DNA from: Sciscionella marina DSM 45152
Lineage (GTDB): Bacteria > Actinomycetota > Actinomycetes > Mycobacteriales > Pseudonocardiaceae
Length of the DNA stretch: 64,000 bases
Reading direction: 5' to 3'
Assembly (NCBI RefSeq): GCF_000379465.1
Contig: NZ_KB905381.1
Location: 682,001 to 746,000 of the forward strand
Of the stretch, positions 27,443-37,903 are shown in pieces (position 1 is the stretch's first letter; each line of letters begins with the position of its first letter). A program made the position numbers and the translations under genes. Below the pieces are notes generated by a model. It made no database searches. It saw nothing but the letters and a program-made list of their open reading frames with translations, and had not been told where the DNA came from.

Positions 27443-28120
27443 ATGAAGGCACGTGTGCTCGTCGTTGACGATGATCCGGCGCTCGCCGAGATGCTCACCA
27501 TCGTGCTGCGCGGGGAGGGGTTCGAGACGGCGGTCGTCGGGGACGGCACCAAGGCCCTGCCCGCGATGCGTGAGATGCGGCCCGACCTCGTGCTGCTCGA
27601 TCTGATGCTGCCCGGGATGAACGGGATCGATGTGGCCAAGGCCATCCGGGCGGAGTCCGGCGTGCCGATCGTGATGCTCACCGCCAAGAGCGACACGGTG
27701 GACGTGGTGCTCGGGCTCGAGTCCGGCGCCGACGACTACATCGTCAAGCCGTTCAAGCCCAAGGAACTGGTTGCCCGGGTGCGGGCCCGGTTGCGCAGGC
27801 TGGATGCCGAACCGGCCGAGTCGCTGGTGATCGGTGACCTCAGCATCGACGTGCCCGGTCACCAGGTGACCAGGGGCGAGGAACCGATCTCGCTGACCCC
27901 GCTGGAGTTCGATCTGCTGGTGGCCCTGGCCCGCAAGCCGAGGCAGGTGTTCACCAGAGAGGTGCTGCTCGAACAGGTCTGGGGTTACCGGCACGCCGCG
28001 GACACCCGGCTGGTCAACGTGCACGTGCAGCGGCTGCGGTCCAAGGTCGAGCGCGATCCGGAGCATCCCGAGGTGGTGTTGACCGTGCGCGGGGTCGGGT
28101 ACAAGGCCGGGCCACCGTGA
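27443..28120 (+). CDS. mtrA: Response regulator MtrA
   Basis: 225 residues. An OmpR-type regulator with receiver domain (phosphoacceptor Asp53 in LVLLDLMLPG, Lys in TAKSD, YIVKPF) and C-terminal winged helix (ADTRLVNVHVQRLRSKVE). MtrA controls cell-wall hydrolase and division genes in actinobacteria and is essential in M. tuberculosis. Its partner kinase and lipoprotein follow. Its stop codon overlaps the GTG of a 26-codon linker mini-ORF. Confidence 0.97.
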   Translation: MKARVLVVDDDPALAEMLTIVLRGEGFETAVVGDGTKALPAMREMRPDLVLLDLMLPGMNGIDVAKAIRAESGVPIVMLTAKSDTVDVVLGLESGADDYIVKPFKPKELVARVRARLRRLDAEPAESLVIGDLSIDVPGHQVTRGEEPISLTPLEFDLLVALARKPRQVFTREVLLEQVWGYRHAADTRLVNVHVQRLRSKVERDPEHPEVVLTVRGVGYKAGPP

Positions 28121-28194
28121 GCGAGCTTGCGAGCGAACCATGGATGCAGCGTCCGGGCACGGCCGAGCCGAGCGCCGGTGAGGTGAGGCCGTGA
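28117..28194 (+). repeat. 78-nt linker mini-ORF repeat, copy A (mtrA-mtrB)
   Basis: A 26-codon open frame begins GTG in a 4-base overlap with the mtrA stop (GTGA) and ends TGA in another GTGA overlap, with a GTG at 28191. It has the same length as the element at 43941-44018. The peptides share 12 of 25 residues, with MS.L.SE and QRP in common. It may be a repeat, a translational coupler or a tiny peptide gene. No function is known to me. Confidence 0.5.
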
Positions 28195-28216
28195 GCGAGC
28201 TGGCCCGAGAGGGATC

Positions 28217-29878
28217 GTGGCGACGACGGTGACGGAGCGGGCGAAACGGTTCGCCGCCTGGGTGCGCAGGTGCTCGGCGCGGTTCGGGACCGCTTGGCGG
28301 CGCTCGCTGCAGGTACGCGTGGTCACCAGCTGTCTCGCACTCTCCGCCGCGGTCGTGTTCGTGCTCGGCATGCTGTTGCAGGTGCAGATCACCGACCAGC
28401 TGGTCACCACCAAGCGTAAGGCGGCGATCGATCAGACCGCGTCCTCGGCGGGCGAACTGCGCGACATCCTCGCCAAGACCAGCCCGGGCCAGGACACCCT
28501 CGGCCCGTCTCTTTCCGACGCGCTCGATCAGCTGGTGTCCGCCCGGGGCGGCAGCCTGCACGACGGGCGCTCCGGGGCGGGTGAGTTCGAGCCGGTGATC
28601 TCGGCGACCGGGATCGACCCGGTCGGCACCTACGCCAAGCAGGTGCCCGCCAAACTGCGCCAGCTGGTGGAGGGCGGGACGACTGCCACCCAGATCATCA
28701 CCCTGAGCGGGCGCAGCGGGCCGACCACCTTCCTTGTCGTCGGTACCTCGCTGACCAGTGCGAGCAGCCCGGTGCAGCTGTATCTGCTGTTCCCGCTCAC
28801 CTCGGAGAAACAGACGCTGAGCATCGTGCAGGTCGCGGTGCTCGTGGCCGGGCTCGTACTGGTGCTGCTGCTCGCGGGCATCGTGAACCTGGTGCTGCGC
28901 CAGGTCGTGCGCCCGGTACGCCAGGCCGCCGAGATCGCCGACCGGTTCGCGACCGGGGACTTCTCCGAGCGGATGCGCGTGGTCGGAGAGGACGATGTCG
29001 CCCGGCTCGGCGAGTCCTACAACTCCATGGCGGACAACATCGCCGAGCAGATCCATCGGCTCGAGGAGTTCAGTCAGCTGCAGCGCCGGTTCACCTCGGA
29101 CGTCAGCCACGAGCTGCGCACCCCGCTGACCACGGTGCGGATGGCCGCCGACGTGCTCTACGCCTCGCGGGAACAGTTCCCGAGCGGGCTCGCGCGCTCC
29201 ACCGAGCTGATGGTCGACGAGCTGGACCGGTTCGAGGCCCTGCTCACCGACCTGCTGGAGATCTCCCGGCTGGACGCGGGGGTCGAGGAACTGTCCATCG
29301 AATCGGTCGACGTGCTCGGCGTGGTGCGCAGCGCCGTCGATTCGGTGCGCGGAATAGCCGGGATCACCACGACCGAGATCGTGCAGGATGTCCCGGAGAA
29401 CGAGACCCTGGCCTCGATCGACGCGCGCCGGGTGGAACGGATCCTGCGCAATCTGCTGGCCAACGCGGTCGACCACGGCGAGGGCAAACCGGTGCGCGTG
29501 GTGGTGCGCGCCGACCGGGACGCGGTCGCGATCGCCGTGCGTGACTACGGGGTCGGCCTGCGCGAAGGGGAGGAGGAGCGGGTGTTCAACCGGTTCTGGC
29601 GCGCCGATCCGTCCAGGAACCGGCGCACCGGGGGGACCGGTCTCGGGCTGGCCATCAGCCTGGAGGACGCGCGGCTGCACGGTGGCTGGCTCGAGGCATG
29701 GGGCCGCCCCGATCAGGGCGCCTGCTTCCGGCTCACCCTGCCCCGCACTCCGGAGGCGGAACTGACCGCGAGCCCGGTGGGGCTGCCACCGGCCGGATCC
29801 GGGCACCCCGACGCGCCCGAGACCGAACCCGAGCGGGTGACCGCGCGTTCCGGGGGCGAGGAGGTGACCGAGCAGTGA
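28217..29878 (+). CDS. mtrB: Sensor histidine kinase MtrB
   Basis: 553 residues. Two membrane helices (VVTSCLALSAAVVFVLGML and VQVAVLVAGLVLVLLLAGI) flank an extracytoplasmic sensor of about 130 residues. HAMP follows (VVRPVRQAAEIADRF), then the HisKA phosphoacceptor His298 in SDVSHELRTPL, the N box LRNLLANAVDHG, G1 DYGVGL and G2 GGTGLGLAI. It phosphorylates MtrA and is linked to septal cell-wall synthesis. The GTG start at 28217 lies 96 bases after mtrA, beyond the linker mini-ORF. Its stop overlaps the lpqB GTG (GTGA). Confidence 0.96.
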   Translation: MATTVTERAKRFAAWVRRCSARFGTAWRRSLQVRVVTSCLALSAAVVFVLGMLLQVQITDQLVTTKRKAAIDQTASSAGELRDILAKTSPGQDTLGPSLSDALDQLVSARGGSLHDGRSGAGEFEPVISATGIDPVGTYAKQVPAKLRQLVEGGTTATQIITLSGRSGPTTFLVVGTSLTSASSPVQLYLLFPLTSEKQTLSIVQVAVLVAGLVLVLLLAGIVNLVLRQVVRPVRQAAEIADRFATGDFSERMRVVGEDDVARLGESYNSMADNIAEQIHRLEEFSQLQRRFTSDVSHELRTPLTTVRMAADVLYASREQFPSGLARSTELMVDELDRFEALLTDLLEISRLDAGVEELSIESVDVLGVVRSAVDSVRGIAGITTTEIVQDVPENETLASIDARRVERILRNLLANAVDHGEGKPVRVVVRADRDAVAIAVRDYGVGLREGEEERVFNRFWRADPSRNRRTGGTGLGLAISLEDARLHGGWLEAWGRPDQGACFRLTLPRTPEAELTASPVGLPPAGSGHPDAPETEPERVTARSGGEEVTEQ

Positions 29879-31671
29879 GACGTGGTGTGCGTTCGGCGCT
29901 TCCGGTGCTGCTCGTCGCGCTGCTGTTGGCCGGCTGCGCGAGCATCCAGGACCAGAGCCAGCCGGTCGCGGTGCAGAACCAACCGATCGGGGATTCCGGT
30001 CCCACCATCGACGGGCCCAAGCCCGGCGAGGACCAATGGGCCCTCGTGCGCTCCTTCGTCCGGGCCAACGCGCAGACCGCGAAGGGGCACACGGTGCCGC
30101 GCTCGTTCATCGCCGGGGAGCGCGCCAAGACCTGGAACCCGGGCAGGCGGATCACCGTGATCGCCGACGACTTCAGCACCAATCCGAACCCCGGTGAGGT
30201 GCCCGGCGATCCCGATCAGCAGAGCGTGCTGCTGCGCGCCCGCAAGATCGGCACCCTCGCCGCGGACGGCAGCTTCCTCGCCGCGCAGGGCAACGACCAG
30301 AGCTACGAACAGAACATGACCGTCGCGAAGGACCGGGACAACGAATGGCGGATCCGGACCGTCGCGGACGGGCTGATCATCCGGGTCTCGGATTTCCAGC
30401 GCGCCTTCCAGCAGGTCACGCTCGACTTCATGGAGCCGAAGCTGCAGGCCCCGATTCCGGATGTGCGCTATCTGCCGCGTGGCCAGGCCCCCGAGATCGC
30501 GAGCCGGATCGTGAACGACCTCATCCAGGGGCCATCGACCGCGCTGCAGCCCGCCGTGCGCAACAACTTCACCACCATCGACTCCGAACAGCAGGCCACC
30601 GTGCAGGCGACCAATCCGGACTCGGTCACGGTGAACCTCCCGCCGGTCGGCACGGCGAGCGAGGCGCAGCGCAGGGGCATGGCCGAGCAGATCGTGCGCT
30701 CGCTGCGCGGGGTGGTCGGCGGCCAGGTCGAGGTGCGCAGTGACGGCGCGCCACTGGATCCGAAGAAGCAGTACTACAAGTACTCGGACCTGCCCTCGTA
30801 CTCGCTGTTCTCTCCCTCACAGGACGCGGGACCGCTGTACGTGGCCGGTGGGGTGCTCAAGGCGTTCACCCCCTCCTCCGATTCGGGTGCCGGTGGCAAG
30901 GACGACGCGAGCAAGATCGATGCGACGGCCGGGCTCTCCGACTGCCAAGCCGTCTCCGGGGCCCGTTCGCTCGACGGGGACCAGCTCGCCATGGTGTGTG
31001 CCGGGCGGGACAAGCGCGAACGGATCCGGATCGGCACCTTCGGCAAGAGCGTGCGCGAGGTGCCCGATCTCGCCGAGACCGAGTTCACCAGGCCGACCTG
31101 GACCGCAGGCAGCCCACAGAGCCAGGTCGGCTACGAGGTGTGGACCGTGGCGGACGGGCACCGGATCCTGCGCCTGCACCGGGACGGGGAGAGCTGGCAG
31201 GTCACCGAGGTCGACGCGGGCCAGCTGTTCGACCAGTTCGGCCAGGGCGCGGCCATCAGCGATCTGCGGCTGTCCAGAGACGGCATCCACGCGGCCGCGA
31301 TCGTGGACGGCAAGCTCGTGGTGAGCACGGTGCTGCGCAACGCCGACGGGCAGGCGCAGCTGTCCGCGCCCACCCAGATCGGCTACAACCTGGCGAACGT
31401 CAGCGATCTGGACTGGGTGAGCCAGACCCAGCTGGTCGTGGTCTCCGGGCGCAATGCGGACTCGCTGACCACGGTGAGCGCGGACGGGCTCTACGTGCAC
31501 AACCTGTCCACCACGAACATGTCGCCGCCGGTGCAGCGGATCGCGGCCGCCCCCGGCCAGCAGTTCCTCGCGGTCGCCAGCGGGTCCACGTTCAGCTCGA
31601 CCCAGGGCGGGGATTCCTGGGTGCCACTCGGTTCCTCGAGCAAGGGCGCCGACCCCTTCTATCCCGGCTGA
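29875..31671 (+). CDS. lpqB: Lipoprotein LpqB
   Basis: 598 residues from the GTG at 29875. A lipoprotein signal peptide with lipobox LLLAGC (Cys near 21) anchors it outside the membrane. A GerMN-like domain and a C-terminal beta-propeller-like LpqB domain follow. LpqB interacts with the MtrB sensor and modulates MtrAB signalling in mycobacteria. Translation is coupled to mtrB by a GTGA overlap. The open frame extends upstream within mtrB, but only this start gives the lipoprotein signal. Confidence 0.95.
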   Translation: MRRGVRSALPVLLVALLLAGCASIQDQSQPVAVQNQPIGDSGPTIDGPKPGEDQWALVRSFVRANAQTAKGHTVPRSFIAGERAKTWNPGRRITVIADDFSTNPNPGEVPGDPDQQSVLLRARKIGTLAADGSFLAAQGNDQSYEQNMTVAKDRDNEWRIRTVADGLIIRVSDFQRAFQQVTLDFMEPKLQAPIPDVRYLPRGQAPEIASRIVNDLIQGPSTALQPAVRNNFTTIDSEQQATVQATNPDSVTVNLPPVGTASEAQRRGMAEQIVRSLRGVVGGQVEVRSDGAPLDPKKQYYKYSDLPSYSLFSPSQDAGPLYVAGGVLKAFTPSSDSGAGGKDDASKIDATAGLSDCQAVSGARSLDGDQLAMVCAGRDKRERIRIGTFGKSVREVPDLAETEFTRPTWTAGSPQSQVGYEVWTVADGHRILRLHRDGESWQVTEVDAGQLFDQFGQGAAISDLRLSRDGIHAAAIVDGKLVVSTVLRNADGQAQLSAPTQIGYNLANVSDLDWVSQTQLVVVSGRNADSLTTVSADGLYVHNLSTTNMSPPVQRIAAAPGQQFLAVASGSTFSSTQGGDSWVPLGSSSKGADPFYPG

Positions 31672-31723
31672 CCGGAGCGCGCAGCGGGCCGGAACTGTCG
31701 GTGCCGCGGTGCACCATGACCGC

Positions 31724-32389
31724 ATGCCGTTCGCCGAACTCGTCGACCTCGTCCTACCGCGCACCTGCGTCGGCTGCGCGGCGCGGGGGCACGGCTGGTG
31801 CGCGCGCTGCCGGGCCGGATGCGCGCGCCCGGCGCGGTTGCCCGGCCCGAGCAGGCTCGCCCGGCTCGGCGTGTACGCGATCACCGGGCACACCGGCAGT
31901 GCCCGGGCCGCCGTGCTCGCCTACAAGGAGCGCAACCGTCGCGACCTGGCCCGCGAGCTCGCCGGGGTGTTCGCCGCCGCGGTGCCCGGGGTGCGCGGTG
32001 CCGAGCACGGAACCGACCGGCGCAGCGTGTGCCTGGTGCCCGCGCCCTCGGCGCGGCAGGCCTCGGTGGCCCGCGGCGGGGCGCACATGAGCCGGATCGC
32101 ACGGGAGGTGGCCGTACTGCTCGGCGAGGGTGCACGGGTCGCCGAGCCGTTCGCGCTGACCAGGGGAGTGCGCGACTCGGTAGGGCTCGACCGGGGCGCC
32201 CGGCTGGCGAACCTCACCGGGCACCTCCGGCTGACCGGGGAGGACCTGCCCGGCGGTGACGAGGCGGTCGTGCTGCTCGACGACGTGGTGACCACCGGGG
32301 CCACGGTGACCGCATGTGCCAGGGCGCTGCGTTCACACGGAGTCCGCCCGGTCGCCGCGCTCGCGTTGACCTCCCCGGCACGACCGTGA
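31724..32389 (+). CDS. ComF-family phosphoribosyltransferase-like protein
   Basis: 221 residues from the ATG at 31724; GTG 31709 is the alternative. Four N-terminal cysteines (RTCVGCAARG and WCARCRAGC) suggest a zinc site. The PRPP-binding motif VVLLDDVVTTGATV is intact near residue 185. ComF proteins act in DNA uptake in other bacteria; in actinobacteria the role is not established. It lies between lpqB and hpf, as Rv3242c does. No ribosome site is evident; CACCAT seven bases upstream may serve a leaderless start. Confidence 0.88.
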   Translation: MPFAELVDLVLPRTCVGCAARGHGWCARCRAGCARPARLPGPSRLARLGVYAITGHTGSARAAVLAYKERNRRDLARELAGVFAAAVPGVRGAEHGTDRRSVCLVPAPSARQASVARGGAHMSRIAREVAVLLGEGARVAEPFALTRGVRDSVGLDRGARLANLTGHLRLTGEDLPGGDEAVVLLDDVVTTGATVTACARALRSHGVRPVAALALTSPARP

Positions 32390-32421
32390 ACGTGTCACTC
32401 TGTCGGGTGAAATGCGAGGTG

Positions 32422-32447
32422 GGAACCCATCCTGTTACTCGTCCGTT
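32422..32447 (+). promoter_or_regulatory. Possible SigH/SigR-type promoter upstream of hpf
   Basis: GGAAC (32422-32426), 18 bases, then GTT (32445-32447) matches the SigH/SigR consensus GGAA(T/C)-N18-GTT, in a window that also encodes SigH. The transcript would carry a leader of about 350 nt before hpf. Chance matches of this short pattern are expected a few times in 64 kb, so support is moderate. Confidence 0.4.
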
Positions 32448-32470
32448 GGTCGGATGTGCGAGGCGAAACG

Positions 32471-32598
32471 GGCACCCGATCGATGGTCTCGAGGGCGCTC
32501 GGCTACGCACGAACGGGTGCCGGAATCCGGACCGGCCGAAGTTCTCCCAGTAGCGAACCACGCTGCGTATCGACGGTGGTTCAGCCTCCCAGGGGGCT
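32471..32598 (+). other. Structured non-coding leader before hpf
   Basis: The 415-base gap 32390-32804 has no convincing gene. It holds three inverted repeats: GGCACCCG/CGGGTGCC (32471-32478 and 32514-32521), GAACCAC/GTGGTTC (32555-32561 and 32576-32582) and AGCCTCCC/GGGGGCT (32583-32598). TACCGT at 32621-32626 is a second possible -10 box. It may be a leader with a regulatory structure or an independent small RNA. Confidence 0.4.
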
Positions 32599-32804
32599 GT
32601 CGAAACCGTCGCGATCCGACTACCGTGCACCGCAATCGCTGAAGTCAGCGACGGGAGGGAGGCGAACCGCCATGTTCCTGGCGCCGACGCCGCGATGAGC
32701 TGACGGGTCCGGCGCCATACCGATTCGATTTCGAACCCACCGAGCCGGCCGAGGCGCAGCGCGTGGTGTTCGAAAGCCCCTGCACCAAGTGATGGAGGTC
32801 GTGT

Positions 32805-33482
32805 ATGGACATCATCGTGAAGGGCCGCAACGTGGAGGTCCCCGAGCATTACCGGGTGCACGTAGCGGAGAAGCTGGATCGACTCGAGCGGTACGACAAG
32901 AAGTTCATCCGGTGCGATGTCGAACTGATTCACGAGCCCAACCGCAGGCAGGCGAAGAACTGTCAGCGAGTGCAGATCACCGCAAGGGGGAAAGGGCCGA
33001 TCGTTCGCGCCGAGGCGTGTGCAGGCGATTTCTACGCCGCGCTCGACGCGTCGGTGGCCAAGCTGGAGTCGCGGTTGCGCAAGGCGCACGACCGCCGGAA
33101 GGTGCATCACGGCAGGCGCACCCCGGCCTCGGTCGCGGCCGCGACGAACGGCGAGATGCCGCGCATGGTTCCCGATGTCGCCAAGTTCGACGGCCGGGCC
33201 GGGGCGCTGGCCACGGCCGTGCTCGAGGCGCCGGCGCGGGAGCAGGAGGTGAACGGGGAGATCCCCCAGCAACGCCTCGAAGCCGGTGACGAGGAGAACC
33301 TGCCCGGCCGGATCGTGCGCGAGAAGCAGCATTCCGCCGAGCCGATGACCGTTGACCAGGCACTTTACGAGATGGAACTTGTCGGTCACGACTTCTACCT
33401 GTTCTCGGATGTGACGTCCGGAAGGCCGAGCGTCGTCTACCGCAGGCGAGGCTTCGACTACGGGGTGATCAGGCTGAGCTGA
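32805..33482 (+). CDS. hpf: Long-form ribosome hibernation-promoting factor
   Basis: 225 residues. The N-terminal domain (MDIIVKGRNVEVPEHY, basic YDKKFIRCDVELIHEP) binds the 30S decoding region. After a variable linker the C-terminal domain (PMTVDQALYEMELVGHDFY, then VVYRRRGFDYGVIRL) is the dimerisation module that joins two ribosomes into 100S particles. The homologue is Rv3241c. GATGGAGGTC precedes the ATG. The long upstream leader with a SigH-like promoter suggests stress control. A strong terminator separates it from secA. Confidence 0.95.
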   Translation: MDIIVKGRNVEVPEHYRVHVAEKLDRLERYDKKFIRCDVELIHEPNRRQAKNCQRVQITARGKGPIVRAEACAGDFYAALDASVAKLESRLRKAHDRRKVHHGRRTPASVAAATNGEMPRMVPDVAKFDGRAGALATAVLEAPAREQEVNGEIPQQRLEAGDEENLPGRIVREKQHSAEPMTVDQALYEMELVGHDFYLFSDVTSGRPSVVYRRRGFDYGVIRLS

Positions 33483-33502
33483 GCCGCCCCGAGGAACGAT
33501 TT

Positions 33503-33544
33503 CCGGAGCCCCCACGTTGTCCTTGCGGGCCGTGGGGGCTCCGG
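33503..33544 (+). terminator. Terminator between hpf and secA
   Basis: Perfect 14-bp arms, CCGGAGCCCCCACG (33503-33516) and CGTGGGGGCTCCGG (33531-33544), with a 14-base loop, twenty bases after the hpf stop. There is no T tract. Confidence 0.8.
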
Positions 33545-33629
33545 TCTGCCCGGACGCCTACCATGACTGCTCGAGAGAAGGCTGCATGGCTGTACTGGTG
33601 AACAGGCGAAAGCGAGTGAGGTCGACCTG

Positions 33630-36413
<2,784 letters not shown>

Positions 36414-36438
36414 GCCGGGCCGATCCGGCTCGGACAGG

Positions 36439-36471
36439 GCGGCACCGCGGGACACGCTCCCGCGGTGCCGC
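36439..36471. terminator. Terminator after secA
   Basis: Perfect 13-bp arms, GCGGCACCGCGGG and CCCGCGGTGCCGC, with a 7-base loop, followed by TTT. A smaller AGCCGG/CCGGCT hairpin precedes it. It lies between convergent secA and the Rv3235-like gene. Confidence 0.85.
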
Positions 36472-36491
36472 TTTGGTCGTTCTGGTGCCGC

Positions 36492-37022
36492 TCAGTCCAG
36501 CACCGTGAAGGCGGTGCACCACCAGGGCAGGTGGTCGCCGCACAGTTCGACGCGCGCGGCGAGCGCGACCGTGCGCCCGGAACCGGGTTCCCGCGCGCTG
36601 CCCCAGATCTCCAGCGCGTTCGCCCGGTGAGTCATGGCGAAGGCGAGCCCGGTGAGCATCCGCTCCGCGCTGAACCCCCTGGTGCGGATGCGGTTCGTGA
36701 TTCCCGCGGTCACCGCGGGGGCGAGCAGCCCGTCGAAGGCCCGGTTCCCCAGCGCGCCGAGCGGGCGGCGGCCGTCGAGCACTTCGAGCAGCGCCCGCAG
36801 CAGCGCGGCCAGGGTGCGCTGCCCCGGAAAGCGGCGGTCGAGCGGGCGGACCGCGGCCGGGACACCGGGCCCGTCCGCACCGGGCGGGTCGGCCACGCCG
36901 AGGCGACCGGTCTCGGGCTCGCCGTCGGGTGCCTCGGCGAGCAGTCTTCGTGGTCGTGGTCGTGGTCGGGGTATGGCGAACACGGTGAACCTCCCTGTCC
37001 CGTGGCGCGATCCGGTACGCAT
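36492..37022 (-). CDS. Rv3235-family protein
   Basis: Up to 176 residues. The C-terminal half (LAALLRALLEVLDGRRPLGAL, then RVELCGDHLPWWCTAFTVLD) matches the actinobacterial Rv3235 family, found next to secA1. Function is unknown. The N-terminal half is proline- and arginine-rich, with an RPRPRPRR run from a GTGGTC tandem. The ATG at 37022 has no ribosome site, so the true start may be further in. It converges on secA. Confidence 0.75.
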   Translation of the reverse strand: MRTGSRHGTGRFTVFAIPRPRPRPRRLLAEAPDGEPETGRLGVADPPGADGPGVPAAVRPLDRRFPGQRTLAALLRALLEVLDGRRPLGALGNRAFDGLLAPAVTAGITNRIRTRGFSAERMLTGLAFAMTHRANALEIWGSAREPGSGRTVALAARVELCGDHLPWWCTAFTVLD

Positions 37023-37058
37023 GCACAGTGCGGATCGCGGCCCCGGTCCGGACAGAAC

Positions 37059-37829
37059 TCACCCGCCGGTGTGATCGCGGCGCACCAGTTCGAAGCACAG
37101 CACGGCGGCGGCCGCGGAGACGTTCAGCGATTCGGCCTCGCCGGGCATCGGAATCGAGAGCCAGTCGCCGATGTGTGCGCGCACGGCAGCCGAAACCCCG
37201 GAGGTCTCGCCGCCGAGCACGAACGCCGCGCGATCCGGGAACCGGGCCTCGAACAGTCCTTCCGGTCCGTCCGAGGCGAGCCCGAACAGCCGGTACCCGG
37301 CCTCGGAGAGCTGTTCTGCGGCATCGGCCGCGGTCGGGGCGCGCAGGATCGGCGCGTGGAAGGCGATCCCGGCCGAGGACTTCACCACGAGCGGATCGAG
37401 CGAGGCAACGCCCTTGTGCGGCACCACGATCCCCGCGATGCCCGCCGCGGTCGCGGTGCGCAGGATCATGCCGACGTTCGCCGGGGTGGTGATCCCGTCC
37501 AGCAGCAGCACCGGGCCCAGCCGCCCGGTTCCGGACTCGAGCGCTTCGGCGAGCGGGCGCATGCGCGGCGCGAGCACATCGGCGAGGACGCCCTGGTCCT
37601 GTTTTCCGTTCCCGGCCAGCACCTTGACCCGGTGTTCGCTCGCGCTGTGCACCGGGACGCCGCGCGCGCGGGCGGCCGCGCGGATGGTGCGCACCGGTTC
37701 CCCGCGCGCGGTCTCGGCCAGCACCACCTTGTCCACGGTCAGTTCCGGATCGCCGAGTGCTTCGAGCACGGGTTTGCGCCCGTAGACGGTCAGGAACCGG
37801 TCCCGGGGCGAGCGCTGCTTGTCGGTCAC
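37059..37829 (-). CDS. TrmH/SpoU-family RNA 2'-O-methyltransferase
   Basis: 256 residues. An N-terminal substrate-binding domain (YGRKPVLEALGDPEL) precedes a SPOUT domain with its three knot motifs: LDGITTPANVGMILRTA, FVLGGETSGVS and PMPGEAESLNVSAAAAVL. These enzymes methylate ribose in rRNA or tRNA using SAM. RlmB-like 23S rRNA modification is possible, but the target cannot be read from sequence. It is 37 bases upstream of the Rv3235-like gene on the same strand. Confidence 0.9.
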   Translation of the reverse strand: MTDKQRSPRDRFLTVYGRKPVLEALGDPELTVDKVVLAETARGEPVRTIRAAARARGVPVHSASEHRVKVLAGNGKQDQGVLADVLAPRMRPLAEALESGTGRLGPVLLLDGITTPANVGMILRTATAAGIAGIVVPHKGVASLDPLVVKSSAGIAFHAPILRAPTAADAAEQLSEAGYRLFGLASDGPEGLFEARFPDRAAFVLGGETSGVSAAVRAHIGDWLSIPMPGEAESLNVSAAAAVLCFELVRRDHTGG

Positions 37830-37903
37830 GCCGGTCAGTCTCCCAGGCGGCGCCCCAGGTGGCTCGGGGCGCTGTGCCGCGCGGATGTGCGACGATCGGT
37901 CCC

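Noticed and set aside
33493-33518. GGAAC-N18-GTT, a second match to the SigH/SigR promoter pattern before secA
   Set aside because: The match lies across the arm of the strong hpf terminator hairpin, and such short patterns occur by chance a few times per window.
36950-36975. Short GTGGTC tandem in the Rv3235-like gene as a microsatellite
   Set aside because: It encodes an RPRPRPRR run inside a gene and is only a few units long.
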